DNA of 64,000 nt from positions 544,500-608,499 of the forward strand of contig LLEY01000016.1 in assembly GCA_001414485.1 (NCBI GenBank). The letters run 5' to 3'. Both the position numbers and the translations under genes were made by a program. The notes below the pieces were generated by a model that was given only the letters and a program-made list of their open reading frames with translations, did no database searches and was not told where the DNA came from. The DNA comes from Calycina herbarum (lineage: Eukaryota > Ascomycota > Leotiomycetes > Helotiales > Pezizellaceae). Each line of letters begins with the position of its first letter. Position 1 is the first letter of the stretch. This document shows, piece after piece, positions 46,491 through 59,993 of this stretch.

Positions 46491-47737
46491 GGTGAGTGGA
46501 TTCCCTTCTCTCGCTCGATCTTAATGCAGGAGGTAGGTGAATATTCTGGTCGTTTGAGTTGTTTCGTAGAAGCTTCAAGAGATTTGAAGATCGCAAGGCG
46601 AGTGTAGAGATCGTAATTAGTGCAAGTAGAACTTCAATCCTGGAGGTGTGAGTGTGTGATGTTGCTGGTAAATGATCCGATTTTGAAGCCAATGAAGTTG
46701 TATTGCTCAAAGAAAATGCGAGTCCGAAGTGTTGTGAAAGTGAGGTCGTAGTCGAGAAATCGCTGGGTTGTGGTGTTGATGAAGGGGTGTTTCTCGCTGG
46801 CCCCGAATATTTTCTGGATTTATTACGTGGTTGAACGCTATGAGGCTGACGTAGGTTAAGTTGGGTTAGGTTGCTAGATAAATTCTTCCTGCTAAAGTTG
46901 TTTGTTAGAAGGTGTTGCTTTCTAGTCTGGTTAAAGAATAGGGGGATGGAATGCTAGTGAGTGCTTATGTCATTGTGTAGGCCACGAAATGGGTTGAAAT
47001 GGCATTCACTGCTCTCGTGTGTAGGTTCCCGTTGCCCTTGGGCTCACCTTTAACTTACAAGCAACATCCAATCCCCCTTCATCTGTCCTTCCAGTCTTTA
47101 GGTCACATCATTTACAGTGGTTGCCTTGGGCTATTTTGAATAATTTTGGTTGTCAAGGAGGATGACCTTGCTTCATGAATCATATGAGATTTATAATCGC
47201 GATTCCCCAAGCTTCATTATAAGATTTGCGACATGCAACAGAACTATGAGATGCTCACGATGGACATTAAAAGTGGCAGTAAATCGCCCTCGTTGTTCTA
47301 AACTTTTTGGACAATCGAAGCTGATTGTTCTAAAGGATTTGGGACAATATATGAACTTGTTCTAAATAGTTGGAATAATCACTACAACTGTCTGAAAATG
47401 CTTAGGTCAACTCTTGATTCAAATAATGTGTCCATGAAGCCGTTTGAAGTCCTAGGATATCAAGGATTAAAAGCCGTTGGGGTTATTTGGGATAGGATGG
47501 ACAAGCCAGGTTTTCAAAAAAAAAAACCCCCCCCGAAAATTCAAAGGACAGTCTATAATTGATTTTTATTCTTGTCTGTTCTATGCAGCTCTCTTGTCTA
47601 CTCATTGACACAAATCATCAGCATCGTCCCCAAGAATCACCAACAACGCCCAAGACTCTCAGCCACCCGAACATCGTAAACCAACACCATACCCCAGAAT
47701 ACAAAAGACACACTATTATACACCCCTCCCACTCCCA
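46491..47737. other. Intergenic region, no gene seen
   Basis: Contains an A-run followed directly by a C-run at about 47516-47536. No supported coding feature. It is the 3' flank of the SNF2 gene at the right end. Confidence 0.4.
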
Positions 47738-50531
47738 CTAGCTCGTCTTGGACTCTACCCCATCCTCAACCACATCCCCCATGACATCCGTAAACCCATC
47801 CGCCTTGGTCTCAAACACCTTGAATAGCTCCGTGTCACCAAGTCCCTTCGCCGCCTTCTCATAAGCAGCATCACTCCGATCACAAAGCATATCCAAATCA
47901 TTTTCACTCAGCAGATCCGCCGCCGTCTTGCCACTTCCCTGAAACACCATCCCATCCTTCAGTAACAAATCTTGGAAATCTTCCATTCCTAAACCTTCAT
48001 TCTTGGAGATATTGATATTCCCCATATCCTTATACCCACCCTTCTTCACAGCAGCCTTCTCCAATCTTCGTTTCGCCTGCGCAGAACGAAGAAGTCCTTC
48101 TTCAACTGTATTTTTAGTGGCGAGACGGAAAATAACTACTGGGTTCTTTTGTCCGATCCGATGAGCGCGATCTTGGGCCTGGAGATCTTGTTGGGGATTC
48201 CAGTCACTGTCAAAGAGAATCACTGTATCAGCGCTAGCAAGATTGATACCCTGTCCACCAGCACGAGTAGATAACAAGAAGAGTTTGAAATCCGAGTTCT
48301 CATTGAATTCCTTGATCTGTTGACGTCGGTCGTCTTGGGCTACTGAGCCATCGATTCGACAGACGTTCCAACCTCTTAGATCCTTTGCGTAGTCTTCGAG
48401 GAGATCGATTTGGGTCTTGAATTGTGAGAAGACGAGGACTTTATGGCCGCGTTGGAAGAGAGTTTTCAGTAGACGGTCGAGAAGAAGCATTTTGCCGGAG
48501 GAGGTTACGAGGGTTTCGTCGACTTGGAGGTCTCCGGCCCAGGGGTTGTAGAAGTTGTGTGGGGAGTTGCAGGTTAATCGTAGTTGCATGATTGGATTAC
48601 CCAATTTCTTGCCCGCTACTTCCTTTCCTGTAGGGGACCAGTTAGTTTGGGGTAACCAAAGTCATGGAAAGAAGGGGAAAGCTTACGAGCAATCTCTGCC
48701 ATCTCCGCCATTTCCTTTTCCTCATCGGTGATCTGCACACCTCTAACGTTCTTCTTTTCGTTTTCCCTATCAGCCATTTCTTGAGCGAGTTTACTCTCAA
48801 ACTCATCATCACTCAACGCATCGTCATCGGATGAGTAGCTCTCTGTGTATATTTTTCTTCCTCTTGACTTGTTGCTCCGAATACTACCAGCTGGTGTAGA
48901 TTGTCTGCTTGATTTCGTAGATTTGGCATCCGGGGTTTCTAGAGAAGATTCTTGCTTTCGTTTCTTCGATGCGGATACCGAGCTTCCTCTGCTGCTTGGG
49001 GCTGATTTATTATTCTTCATCATGAACTGGAAAGCATTCTTTGGCTTGGCTGGCGCCTGTGCACGAACTCGCAAGGCAAGAGGCTGGTCGTCATCACTGC
49101 GCTCCTCATCTTTCGAGACGGCCTTTGAGGTCGTCTTTGCAACTGCCTTCTTTGTCGGTTTTGATTTCGCGGATTGTGACTTGACCTTGGCCTCAACCAG
49201 TCTTTCGATGATTTTATCCTCCAGAAACTTTCGGCTATCAACCCTTTTATCGGCAATAGCATTATAAAGCTCTGTTTGATCTTTGGTCATCGGAGCGTAT
49301 AGAATATACTCTCGCTTCTTCGGCAACATATGTTCCACATCCGCCTTAATCCGACGAAGAAGCAGTGGCTTTAAAATCACATGCAGTTTTCGTACAAGTT
49401 CCGCCTTCTTCTTATCTTGAATGAACTCCTGGGTCTTTTCCTCGTCTTGCAGGTCCGAAAAGTCAAACCAACTTTCGAATTGCTCCCAATAAGCAAAGAT
49501 ATCCGGTAATATGAAATTTAAAAGTGACCAGAGCTCTTTGAGATTGTTTTGCAAAGGGGTACCGGTAATGAGAAGCCGAGTCGCGGAACGGAAGGTTTTG
49601 AGAATTTTGAAAAGTTTGGCTTCCGAGTTCTTCATACGATGACCTTCATCCTAGAGAAAATAGTTAGTACATGGTTTTGGAATAAGAGAGGATAAGTGTT
49701 TACAATAATTATGAACTCCCAGTTAATCTTGGACAAATCCGCCTGATCCATAAGTACCATCTCTGGACTGGTACAGACTACTGGAAATTTCGTGGTAACT
49801 CGACCGTCTTTAAGGTGCTTCATCATATCCTTCTCGAATTTCTTCTTCCGCTCTGGTTTTGTACCATGATAAAGAAGTACCGGAACGCTTGGGACCCATT
49901 TCTGGAATTCCTCGATCCAATTCGACAACGTACTGAGGGGAGCAACAATGAGATGTGGTCCAAGATAGTTTTCCACCTCTCTCAGATGCGCGATAAGAGA
50001 AATGGTCTGTATCGTCTTCCCCAACCCCATCTCATCTGCCAAAATCCCAGACATTCCTTGCGTGCAAATCTCCAGCATCCATGTGAGTCCTTCCAATTGA
50101 TAATCCCGCATTGTACCTCCAATCATACATTTTGGCTGCTTCACCATGACCAGGTCCTGTTCTCCGAGTGCAGCGCCATCGAGTGAACTCCCCACGCGCC
50201 CCAGGACATTTGTCTTTCCAGTTAAGCGATTACTGAAAGCCTCGCTCTTCTTGAGCAAATCCTCGAGGTTCTGCTCTTTCTTTTTGCGTTCCTCGTCACT
50301 CTCCTGTTGTCTCAGCTTCTTTTTCAGCGCCGTGCTTTTCTTCTTCGCAGCCTTGGCCTCTGCCTTCTCTAGGTCGATCTTGGCTTGTTTTTCTATTTCG
50401 AGAAGTCGTTGGTCTTCTTTCGAGAGGAATTCGACTTCTTCGTCATCGTTGCAATCGGGTGGAGAGGAGGGGGCAGTTGTGGGGGTTCTCGAGAGTGGCG
50501 AACCGGAGGATACGTTCGAGTGAGGCGCCAT
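47738..50531 (-). CDS. LSH/DDM1-type SNF2 chromatin-remodelling ATPase
   Basis: Nuclear ATPase that slides nucleosomes; relatives are mammalian HELLS/LSH, plant DDM1, yeast Irc5 and Neurospora MUS-30. Exons 50531-49704, 49650-48687 and 48627-47738 (introns 53 and 59 bp), 893 residues. A charged coiled coil (about 35-100) precedes the helicase core: Walker [10 protein letters not shown] (165-173), APLSTLSNW, box II DEGH (277-280), [10 protein letters not shown] and [11 protein letters not shown] Lys/Ser-rich insert (about 420-560) separates the C-lobe with [20 protein letters not shown] and DRAHRIGQ. The tail [18 protein letters not shown] is family-like. In Neurospora the orthologue protects genome stability; a link to silencing of the RIP-like blocks here would be speculation. 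Confidence 0.93.
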
Positions 50532-52658
50532 TGTCAAGGGAAGCGCAATCGATCGTATCTGCAACTGGGGATATGGGTGGGAGTAAATTGTGCGCCAGCA
50601 ATTGACTATGCGACGTAGATTGAGCCTTTGTTCTTGAATCCTGTACTCTCCGAAGAAGATACCTTGATGGTGGCAAGAGGGCAACCCAGAAGATAAACTT
50701 GAGTGTGCTGGTTTCTCAATTATACTTATAAGAGTAAAGAGGTAAATAGTAGCACAATTGGCAATCAAGAGCCAGAATACACGCAATCGAGGAGTTGAAG
50801 GGAGGGGAAATAGAATGGAGATGGGAATGAATTGATCGCGATAAGGACGCGTAAAGTGTTTTCACGCGATCCCGGACACGAAGTCATGAGGTCAACGGCG
50901 CATCCATGCCATGAGAATGTGAGTAAGCCCACTAACAAAGAGGGAAATGGGATATAAAACCAAGAAGATATTGTAGAACTGGAAGAAGGACAATACATGA
51001 TACTCGATTGATGGAAATCAATCCCATTCAATCACGAAATATTCTCCAAAGGCCAAAGGGAAAAAATGCTAGTAGACACGAGGGCTTACGTTGCGAGGAG
51101 CGAGAAACCAGAATAAATTCACGATTCAGAAGATGCTAAGAGATCACCAATCCCTAATTCATTCACACCCCATTCCCAATCTCATCCAACATAGGTAACA
51201 ATCCCACTCCGCCTTTCCGGTGGATGGTCAACATTCATTTCCATCGCCAATCTATTTATAGCAACACCCCCACCCACCTATGCCCACCCACCCTGGAGAA
51301 AAAAGAACTTCTCGTCGTACATACAAGTACATCAACCTCTTCGTATCTGCAAAGCAAACCCACAAGATCTGCATAAACACGAAACAAATCCAAACAATCT
51401 TCCCTGGACGAAGGAAGGCCTTGGTGTTTTTTGTTTCTTTGGAGGTGTGGTGTGGTGTGGTGCGGTGAGCTTACCGGTAACTCGTAAGGTGAGGTTATTA
51501 TCTGTTTTTGAATCCGTGCTTCTTGTGGGTGGTATTTGTGGGTGGTATTTGTTTTATATTTATGTTTGGGCATTTTGGTTTTTTTGGTACCGAGTACCTT
51601 TTGCGTTTCAGGTTTGTGGTTTGTGTGCTGCTGTGCTGCTGTGCCACTGATGTCAAGATGGCTGGTTTACGAGGTTGGACGAATGCGGTTGGGTTGTTGG
51701 CTGTGTGGGGGCTGAAGTGGGAGTGTGGCTAGGTTAGAGACTTCAAGGATTGTAGACAAAGGGGTAGAGTGAATAAGCGATCTATTTTGTTGATGTCTCT
51801 ACTCGGTATATCGATGTACTGAATATGTACATACGGCAGATACATCTTATTAGATACCCTCCCTTTCTTTCCCTCTTACTCGTTCTCCCATTGCATTCCC
51901 AACCCTCACTACCACCCACCCAAAAACAAATCATGACCTTAATATACACCAATTTCAACCTCTCAAGCTCCCAGGCAAAGATCTAAATCTCGCTACTCTC
52001 AATATATTATCATCACTCGCACCATCCACCATATCACACAAAGAAAGGTAGTACGAATAAGCTTCAACAAAATTAAAATGGAGGATTATGTACATACGCT
52101 CGCAGCTCAATTACGTAGTGGTTGCGTTAATATATGTAATTTTAACTTCTTTAATTTGGGTAAATATCAGCCTGCTACGCTGTACCCATACATCATCCTC
52201 CGTTTATTTCTGTTTGTTTCTCGTGTAAGATGAGGGTGTGCTGCGTTTAATTCATTAGATAGAATGGGAATAGGTTTAAGATACTTTAGGGGATGAATCG
52301 GGTGGAGTGTCTGAGATTTTGTGTAAGAATTTAAGTACTTACATCAAGCTTTTAGTGAGTGACTTGATTGTTTTTAGGGGACTTGAGAAAACAGAAAATT
52401 GATTATTTTAAACCATTTTTATGTTTGTTTTAGGTGGCTTGGGATAATACCATGTTACGTAGGTGGACTAGTAGTGATGACAGAGACTCTTACTGTAACG
52501 CGGCGACAGATAGAGACTTATATTGATTCGAATTCTCTCCTGCTCTTTCTCTCTCTCTCGCCTTCTCAGCCAGGAGACGAAGGCTTGAATGAAGCTTGAA
52601 CCGAAAGAGAAAACAAAAAGGAAAAAGAAAGGTAACTGTATGCCCACTTCCTCTCGGT

Positions 52659-52702
52659 GACCAAGACCAAGACCAAGACCAAGACCAAGACCAAGACCAA
52701 GA
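52659..52702. repeat. Hexanucleotide repeat (GACCAA)7
   Basis: Just over seven perfect copies of GACCAA in a row. It explains the Gly-Leu and Asp-Gln runs in the open frames here. Confidence 0.95.
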
Positions 52703-54860
52703 AGCCCCAAGAGATATTATCTGCAACATAGAATACCAAGCAGAAACCAAACACACAGCCGTAAAACAAATACCTACAATTTCCACCACAGACACACAAG
52801 GAAGAAAAAAAGGCGAAAATGAACGCGAATGACCAAGTCATCTTTCCCAGCGTATCGAATTCCAAAAGAAGGACCAACACTGGTGATGAAATTAAACTTC
52901 TGATGTAATCCTCATCCTCATCCTCATCCGGCAAAGCCTGGCCCCCGCCATGCCTCGATTAACCCAACCTGTCAGCACGAAAATCTCACCCGCTTCCACT
53001 TCCGCGTCAGACGAGACCCTGTCCCTTCGGCATTTCTTATATCCAGTCCATACGTCCGTATAGCTTACTCTCCCCAACTTCCTCTTGACGTCAAGGAAAA
53101 ACCAAAAGAATGAAAGTAAGTAAGAGAGGTAGGGAAAAAAGCGCGGCACAAAAGAAATTGATGGAAAAACCAATACGTTGTCAAACCCCAAAACTAAAAG
53201 AACAACAACCCAAGTAAAAGATACTCCATCGTACGAGTGGTCTAGTTTGTACACTCGTACACCCCAACAAAATCATGAAACACAAACTCCCCGAAGGACT
53301 CGTGGACCTAAACAATCAATGTCCACATCGAGGGATCCTCGGTTTTCAATTTATTGCATTTATTGAGCCTCAATTCGCACACGTCGTCGTCACGTTTCGA
53401 ATTGATTGGGAAAAAGAAGGGGGAAAAGGATCTGTGGAGATAATGTTTCTCCCATCCCGCAAGCAAAGCGCCGGTGGGGAAATAATTGAGGCTGGAATTG
53501 GCGCCAGCTGCTGAAGAAAACTTCTTCTCCATATCATATCCTGTCCTCTTGCAGACTATTGAAAAGACGGGATAGAGATGAGGATGAGCACTACTGGTTG
53601 TCAAATCTCGCGGATGGATTTTTTTCTTTCTAGAACGATTCACGACTCGGATGTTTGGTAGGTAATTGTGTCAGGTGCGGGCTATGGAAGGCGGTTGGAA
53701 GACGCCACAAGTGTGTTCTGAAGCGGTTTTGTGGATTCCGGGGAGACAATTCGTGGGTTTCGAAGCTTTTTGTCGCGAGTTAGCGAATGGTGTCGCGTAC
53801 TAAATGTTTTAGTATTGAGGAAGGCGCTGTCTGTCAGGTTCTGGCATGAAGGTTGACGTATGTTGGTGAGACATTGGAATAGGGGGAGAGCGCTTGAGTA
53901 AGGAACTGGATTCGAAAGGACTTCTGCTTGCGAATGGTAAGGAAGCGTCTGTATACTTCCTCATGGCAGGACATGATGCGGGGTGGAAGTGAGACTCCTC
54001 GATCGTTTGTTCGTCAGAAGATCTAAAATCCACGAGGGAGTTCTTGTTCGTATTTGAATGGTTCGAAGTATATATTCAGGAACGAACACGAGAAAAGACA
54101 TCACCGTTGTCTTGAGACCCCCTCGGCATGAAAAGTAGCCAAACACTACGCATGAAATTGTATGTCATGAGAAGAGGCTCCAAAATGAACGTTCCACCAT
54201 GAAATTGAACAGTTAATTTAAAGATAGAGTTGTGGCTGATGAACTAAAGCACTGGAAACGTCCGGCTTGGGACTATATTAGCAGGAGCCCTAAGGCAGGC
54301 AGTTCAATTAACCAATTTGACAAGATCAGATGGCTCGTACTTACTGATACGAGCATAGGGATGAAAATGGAAAATCTCATCACCGGCGCACCGCTCGAGC
54401 GCGGAGAAAGGAGGAGGAGAGATCTCTCTTGAAAAATGGAATAAAAGTGGAAATCCCCAGAAGAGTTCCCCTGAGTTGGCCCAGTGGAACTGACCGGCAT
54501 GGATGATGGTGTTCCACACAAGGCTTCTGAAAAGATGGGAGTCTTTGATCAGCATGTTGCTTCTTGATCCGACTTACTTTTTTCTTTGTTCTCCGTTTCT
54601 TTGTTCTCCGTATTTCAGATGACATGAGGGAGTGAGTGAGACTTGGTGATGTGTTTGAATCATGCATGGTCCGCGTGTCTCTATTGAAGATTTTGCAGCC
54701 GGCGACGTTGACTCCTTTTTTTTCCCGCGACCGGGGGAGAACGGGGGGCTTTTTCCAGGGCACTCTCACTGGATGAGAGTTCAACGAGGCGCCTGGTGGC
54801 GGCAAGGATTTAGGGACGTCGCCCCTCGCTAGAGAAATCCTGGCGGTCGGATCGGAAGTG

Positions 54861-54880
54861 ACATGGCATGGCATGGCATG
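54861..54880. repeat. ATGGC pentanucleotide repeat
   Basis: ATGGC occurs about four times in a row. Confidence 0.8.
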
Positions 54881-55177
54881 GGAGCAGCCTGTGGAGAAGA
54901 AGGGCTAGCCAAAAAACTAGGCACATTCCAAAAATGGATTTGGGCAACAACGACACACCTTGACCTCAACCCCTGCCCTGGCGACAATGAACCTTGAACC
55001 AGCGCGCTTTGGTGGCCCCTAGCGAAGAAAGAAGAAGACACCCTCCACTCAGAAAGACGGAAACAAGCGATGCAAAACAGGCTCATGCAGATGTTGGGCA
55101 GAGCTCGTGTTCTGGTGTCGATCTCATGATCGGAAGCGAAGAAAGCACTCATGATGGCATCCGAAGGCCGCTCACTG

Positions 55178-55213
55178 TCACCATCACCATCAATCACCAT
55201 CACCATCACCATG
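55178..55213. repeat. Imperfect CACCAT trinucleotide/hexanucleotide repeat
   Basis: Runs of CACCAT interrupted once by CAATCA. In one frame it reads as a His run, but no gene is supported. Confidence 0.85.
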
Positions 55214-55624
55214 CATTCCCTCATCGTGCTTCCCACCCCTATATCACGACGCGCTAGCCATATAATTCTCTACAACGATGTAGTCCAGCTGTGCGGAGGT
55301 GTTATTGGACCGAGAGGTTCCACGTTCTCCCGGCCACTTCTTCCTTCCACTTCTTCCACTTCTTGCATTCACTCTTCTTGCCAAGCGCTCAAATGGGTGT
55401 TGCTCGAACCTCGAAACAGGCACTGTGGCCACTGCCCCGCTCGACCTCTTTCACTCTTTACCTAACCACTCGCTCCTGGCAGTGCTTCCGCCTTAGGAAA
55501 ACCCCCAAATGTGTGCGGGATAACGTGCTCGGCATGGCAGGCAAGATTTGACTTGACTTGACTTTCGGAAAAGAGGTCAAGAGCCCCCCGTCCGACATGT
55601 CCTGACCCAGTCGAGGAACCCAAG

Positions 55625-55656
55625 CAGCAAATCAGCAAATCAGCAAATCAGCAAAT
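55625..55656. repeat. Octanucleotide repeat (CAGCAAAT)4
   Basis: Four perfect tandem copies. Confidence 0.95.
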
Positions 55657-55849
55657 CTCGTACTGCAAGTGCGGTGCGCATTGTCGTGACAGATCCCATC
55701 CAGAGCGTTTGGACCTTCAAACAACCAAAAGGTCCATTCGACCAAAGAAAACCCCCCATAGCGAATTTGCGGGTCCATCCAGGTTCTCCCGACCAGCTCC
55801 AACCAAGGTTTGGTGTTTTTTTTACAAAGAGAGGCACTGCGGCTCCTCT

Positions 55850-56883
55850 CGCCTTCTTTCCCCTCCTTCCTCTTCTTCTTTCCTCCCCAAGCTTGATCTT
55901 TGGGGATATTGACTTCGCCCTGTTCCTGTTGGTCCACTGCCCTTGACCCTTGACCATTGCCTCCTCTCATTGCCTCGTCGTCGACACTCTCAGCCAACCT
56001 ACCTGTGAATACCTCTCCTTGGTCACCAGGTCTCGACTATTTCAACCTTTCCCACTGAATCATTGCCTTCTGCGTCTTGCATCTACTCACACTCGTTCTT
56101 CCTCTAATAATTGCTTGCATCTCGACATATACCTCCATCTCCACCCACCTGTTTGCTCTCCCACCTACCTGCAACTTCCAACTCCCGAATCTGCCTTTTC
56201 TCTCTTCACTGCTTCACTGAGACACAAGACTGCTCCTCCTTCCTCGCGAGAACGTCACCGACCAAACCTGCAGCCGCCACGAAAATAAAACAGTTGCACT
56301 TTTTCTGCACGTCGCCAGCGCGCATCGCCCACGACCGACACTGCATTGGTTGGAAGCGGTAATCGACTTGACGCCTAAGTTCTTGGATCCCCCTCGTCCT
56401 CCAAAACTCTTCTCGAGACCCTCGCCTTCAGGTCCTCTTCATCTATTTCGTCCAAAGTACTTTTCCCAGGATACTACATCCCGACACAACCGAAAGTACG
56501 GATAAAGTCGGTGCATGCAAGCGGAAGGGGTCATACGATTTGGTACCACCCATATTTCGAGACGGCGGAACGACAAAAATAGTCAAACACCTCGCCAAAC
56601 AAATTTGCCTTTGTTGGACTGAGTGAGAAACACTTCGGCGTCTCTGTAAGTCTCTACCGATCTGACATGCGTATCTCTCTCTCGTATCTTACAATGGACC
56701 GCTGCTAACATCGCATTCTGCAGCCACTTTTTCCCCACACCACCATCCTGTCCGGGATCCTGCAGGAGGGCAGCCCGCGGCATCGAATACTTCTTTGAAG
56801 TACCTCCTACTTCTACCACCAACTTCGACCTTTAATTCGTGTTGGGGGATCATCATTGATTCTCCTCACCTGTTCTTTCCACA
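55850..56883 (+). promoter_or_regulatory. Pyrimidine-rich promoter / 5' leader of the chitin synthase gene
   Basis: About 1 kb of C/T-rich + strand sequence (CTTCC, CCACC and TCTTC runs) directly upstream of the chitin synthase ATG. Highly expressed fungal genes often have pyrimidine tracts before the transcription start. A long, possibly spliced leader is likely; AG-ending acceptors preceded by pyrimidines at about 56720 and 56640 may be leader introns. Transcript ends are not visible from sequence. Confidence 0.45.
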
Positions 56884-59406
56884 ATGGTTGAATACGATCA
56901 TTCACCATGGCCCGTCCAAGATGTAAGTTGCCTTCGCCCTACCATGTCTTAGACATCGCCGGTTGTGGCTTGTAAGGAAGAAAACTGATCAATTTTCCTT
57001 TCCAGATTGTATATACCGCCATCGTGGGCACGGTCATGATTGCGGCCTTTCTCGAATGGTTTCTCTGGGTCGCCGCATTCATGTATTGTTTGGTCAAGGT
57101 TTATCAGAAAGCTGAACATTGGTCTGTGAGGGTTTTGGCGGTAGTGATGGCCACACTTTTCACTCTGCTGAGGTATGGAATTCCCTCGATAGATGCAGTT
57201 GGATTCAAGCTAATTTCGTATCAGACTGATCTTCCTGCCAATTATGATCGTTACACTTCCACTCCCCAACCAAGTCACTCAATACTTCCCTCTCGCAGTT
57301 GTCTCGGTTCTTCAATGGTTTGGTTTCTGGGCTTTCGCCGGTCTCTTGACCATTCCATGGTTGTTCTGCGTTTACCAACTCGTTACTCATCAACTCGGTC
57401 GAACAAAGCGAATCAAGCAAGTTTTGGACGAACACTCGGCACCAAAGGTTGTTATTGTCATGCCATGTTATAAGGAGGAACCCGATATTTTGGTCACAGC
57501 TATCGATTCCGTCGTCGACTGCGATTACCCGCCATCTTGTATCCACGTCTTCCTTTCGTTCGATGGAGATCAGGAGGATGAACTCTACCTCAACACCATC
57601 GAGAAATTGGGAGTCCCTCTATCACTCGACTCCTACCCAAAGAGTATCGATGTAACCTACAGAACTGCTCGAATCACGGTATCCCGATTCCCCCACGGAG
57701 GAAAGCGACATTGCCAAAAGTCCACGTACAAGCTCATCGACAAAGTTTACACTGAATATTTGAAACGCAACGACAACCTGTTCGTCCTTTTCATCGACTC
57801 TGATTGTATCTTGGATCGTGTCTGCCTTCAAAACTTCGTCTACGATATGGAATTGAGTCCAGGAAATACCAGGGACATGTTGGCCATGACAGGTGTTATT
57901 ACCTCGACAACAAAAAAGCACAGTCTCATCACTCTTCTCCAGGACATGGAATACATTCACGGTCAGCTCTTCGAGCGTACGGTCGAGTCTGGATGTGGTG
58001 CAGTCACTTGTTTGCCAGGAGCCCTCACTATGCTTCGATTCTCAGCTTTCCGAAGAATGGCCAAATACTACTTTGCAGACAAGGCCGAACAATGTGACGA
58101 TCTCTTCGATTACGGAAAATGTCATTTGGGAGAAGATAGATGGCTTACCCATTTGTTCATGATCGGTGCCAAGAAACGTTACCAGATTCAAATGTGTACA
58201 TCCGCATTTTGCAAGACTGAAGCTGTTCAAACATACGCCTCTTTGATCAAACAACGCCGCAGATGGTTCTTGGGATTTATCACAAACGAAGTATGCATGT
58301 TGACTGATCTCCGAATCTGGAAACGATACCCCATCTTGGCCATCGTCAGATTTATGCAAAACACCATTCGAACCACGGCTCTTTTATTCTTCATCATGTT
58401 AATCTCGATCGTCAGTACTTCCAAAAAGGTCAAGGATCTTCCAGTTGGATTTATTGCAGTTTCTCTCGGTCTTAATTGGGTCATGATGATCTACTTTGGT
58501 TTCAAGCTCAAGCGATATAAGATTTGGCTTTACCCTCTCATGTTCGTTATCAACCCTTTCTTCAATTGGTATTACATGGTCTACGGTATCTTCACAGCTG
58601 GTCAAAGAACCTGGGGAGGACCTCGAGCAGATGCAGGTTCGGCGGATGCCAGTACCACGCCACAAGAAGCAATCGAGAAGGCCGAAGGAGCTGGAGATGA
58701 TCTCAATGTCGTTCCAGAAACTTTCAAACCTGCTGCCGCCGCCGGAGCTACAAGCACTGCTATTGTTGCTCTTCAACCTCCAGACAAACTCGATGGTCGC
58801 TTTGCTGCCGCAGAGAGACTACCAGGTGGATGGTATCAACAAAACAACGATTCATTTGTCAGTCAAGCACCCGTTGGCGGAATGTCTGCTGGAAGAATCC
58901 CAATCCATCCCCGTGCCTCGTTCGACTCCAATTACTCTGAGCAAACCACAAACTCGGTATACATGCCTCGTCGTGTTGAAAGTATCATGGGCGAAGAGGA
59001 CAAGAAGAAATATGCTATGGCCCAAGCAAGCCAAAAGGCTGCCGGTGGTGCTTACATGACCGAACCTTCTCAAGGACGAGTCTACGAAATTTCCGAGTCA
59101 GAAATGAGAAAGGGAGGCTGGCAAGATTCCAACGACTCGTTGGCATCATACCATGACCGTCCCGATCACCGACAACGCGACAACACCCGTGGACTCACCG
59201 ATGGACCAACTTCTCCTGAGCCACAATCCCCAGATGGCGTCTTGACCGTTCCTCAACAATCATCCAGCGGACAAGGCCGACGCAGCGGAAGAAGTCCTCT
59301 CGCCCGCGCCAGTTTGGTACGATCGCGATCTGACGAAGGATTTGAAATGGACGGCCAGCCACCTCCATCCGGAGAGCGCTTCCCATCGCCATCCGCACGA
59401 CGATGA
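56884..59406 (+). CDS. Chitin synthase, division III (class VI / ChsD-like)
   Basis: Plasma-membrane processive GT2 enzyme making beta-1,4-GlcNAc chains from UDP-GlcNAc. Exons 56884-56922, 57006-57172 and 57225-59406, 795 residues. N-terminal membrane helices (YTAIVGTVMIAAFLEWFLW; VLQWFGFWAFAGLLTIPWLF) precede the catalytic domain: VVIVMPCYKEEP, SFDGDQED (from 180), FIDSDC (259-263), GEDRW (371-375) and QRRRW (412-416), the synthase signature. C-terminal helices (LLFFIMLISIVS; WVMMIYFGFKL; MFVINPFFNWYYMVYGIF) are followed by a long disordered Ser/Pro-rich tail, probably cytosolic and phosphorylated. There is no myosin motor or cytochrome b5 domain, which excludes classes V/VII and IV; class VI is my best call. 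The tiny 13-codon first exon fixes the start. Confidence 0.93.
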
Positions 59407-59810
59407 AAAATGTAATATGGACTCATGAAAGAATTTTCGTTTCTCAGGGCATTTTAAGGTTCATTTGGTCATGATTTGCATAGCAAGGCGTTTTTAAGCA
59501 ACCATGGGGGGTTGTTTCATTTGTTTTCCTGGTATTAAAAAGCGAGAATGATCAAATCACACTCTCATGGACATTTTTTTGCAAAGGGGGTGTAAGATAG
59601 AAAGAGTGAAATGAAATGGCATCATGGTGGCGTCATTGGGAAGATGGAAGCAAGCAAGCATCAGTCATTCGGCATCACAGACCCAAATTATATGCAGCTC
59701 TAATAGCTAGCTAGATTAATTACTAGATTAATGAAGAACGTTTTTAATGAATCTGAATGGACTTTGGTGTATGTGAATGGTAATAAATTGACGGGAGAAA
59801 GTCACCAAGG

Positions 59811-59993
59811 AAGGGGTGTAGGAATTCGTAACTGGTCGAGATCATAGTACCTTGTTTGACTAAGACTCGCGAAGCAATACGATTATCCTATAAGGCTCGA
59901 ACAATTAGATTCTTCTTGTTCCAGAGTAGTTTGGAGAATTATAGAATAGCAAGTAAGTGCCTTGGACTAAGTCACGAATTTCCTGCAACGCCT
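59811..59993. mobile_element. Relative of the 25.3-kb MITE-like element
   Basis: The left end AAGGGGTGTAGGAATTCGTAACTGG and the right end AGTCACGAATTTCCTGCAACGCCT are imperfect inverted repeats, closely similar to the ends of the element at 25261-25457 (GGGG-TGCAGGAATTC core). The size is also similar (about 183 bp). The interiors are not obviously alike and no clean target duplication is seen, so this copy is older or only shares ends. Confidence 0.5.

Larger units (their letters stand above)
50532..55849. other. Long gene-free region with short tandem repeats
   Basis: More than 5 kb without a supported gene. Short frames at 51256-51650, 52490-52934, 53308-53643, 53809-54146 and 54380-55236 are low complexity or antisense pairs. 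Simple repeats are listed separately. Confidence 0.4.

Noticed and set aside
55178..55213. His-rich coding repeat or CRISPR-like array
   Set aside because: A simple CACCAT microsatellite without spacers; CRISPR arrays are not expected in fungi.
53178..55236. Several 60-135-codon frames on both strands
   Set aside because: Overlapping sense/antisense frames, low complexity, no splice signals or motifs.
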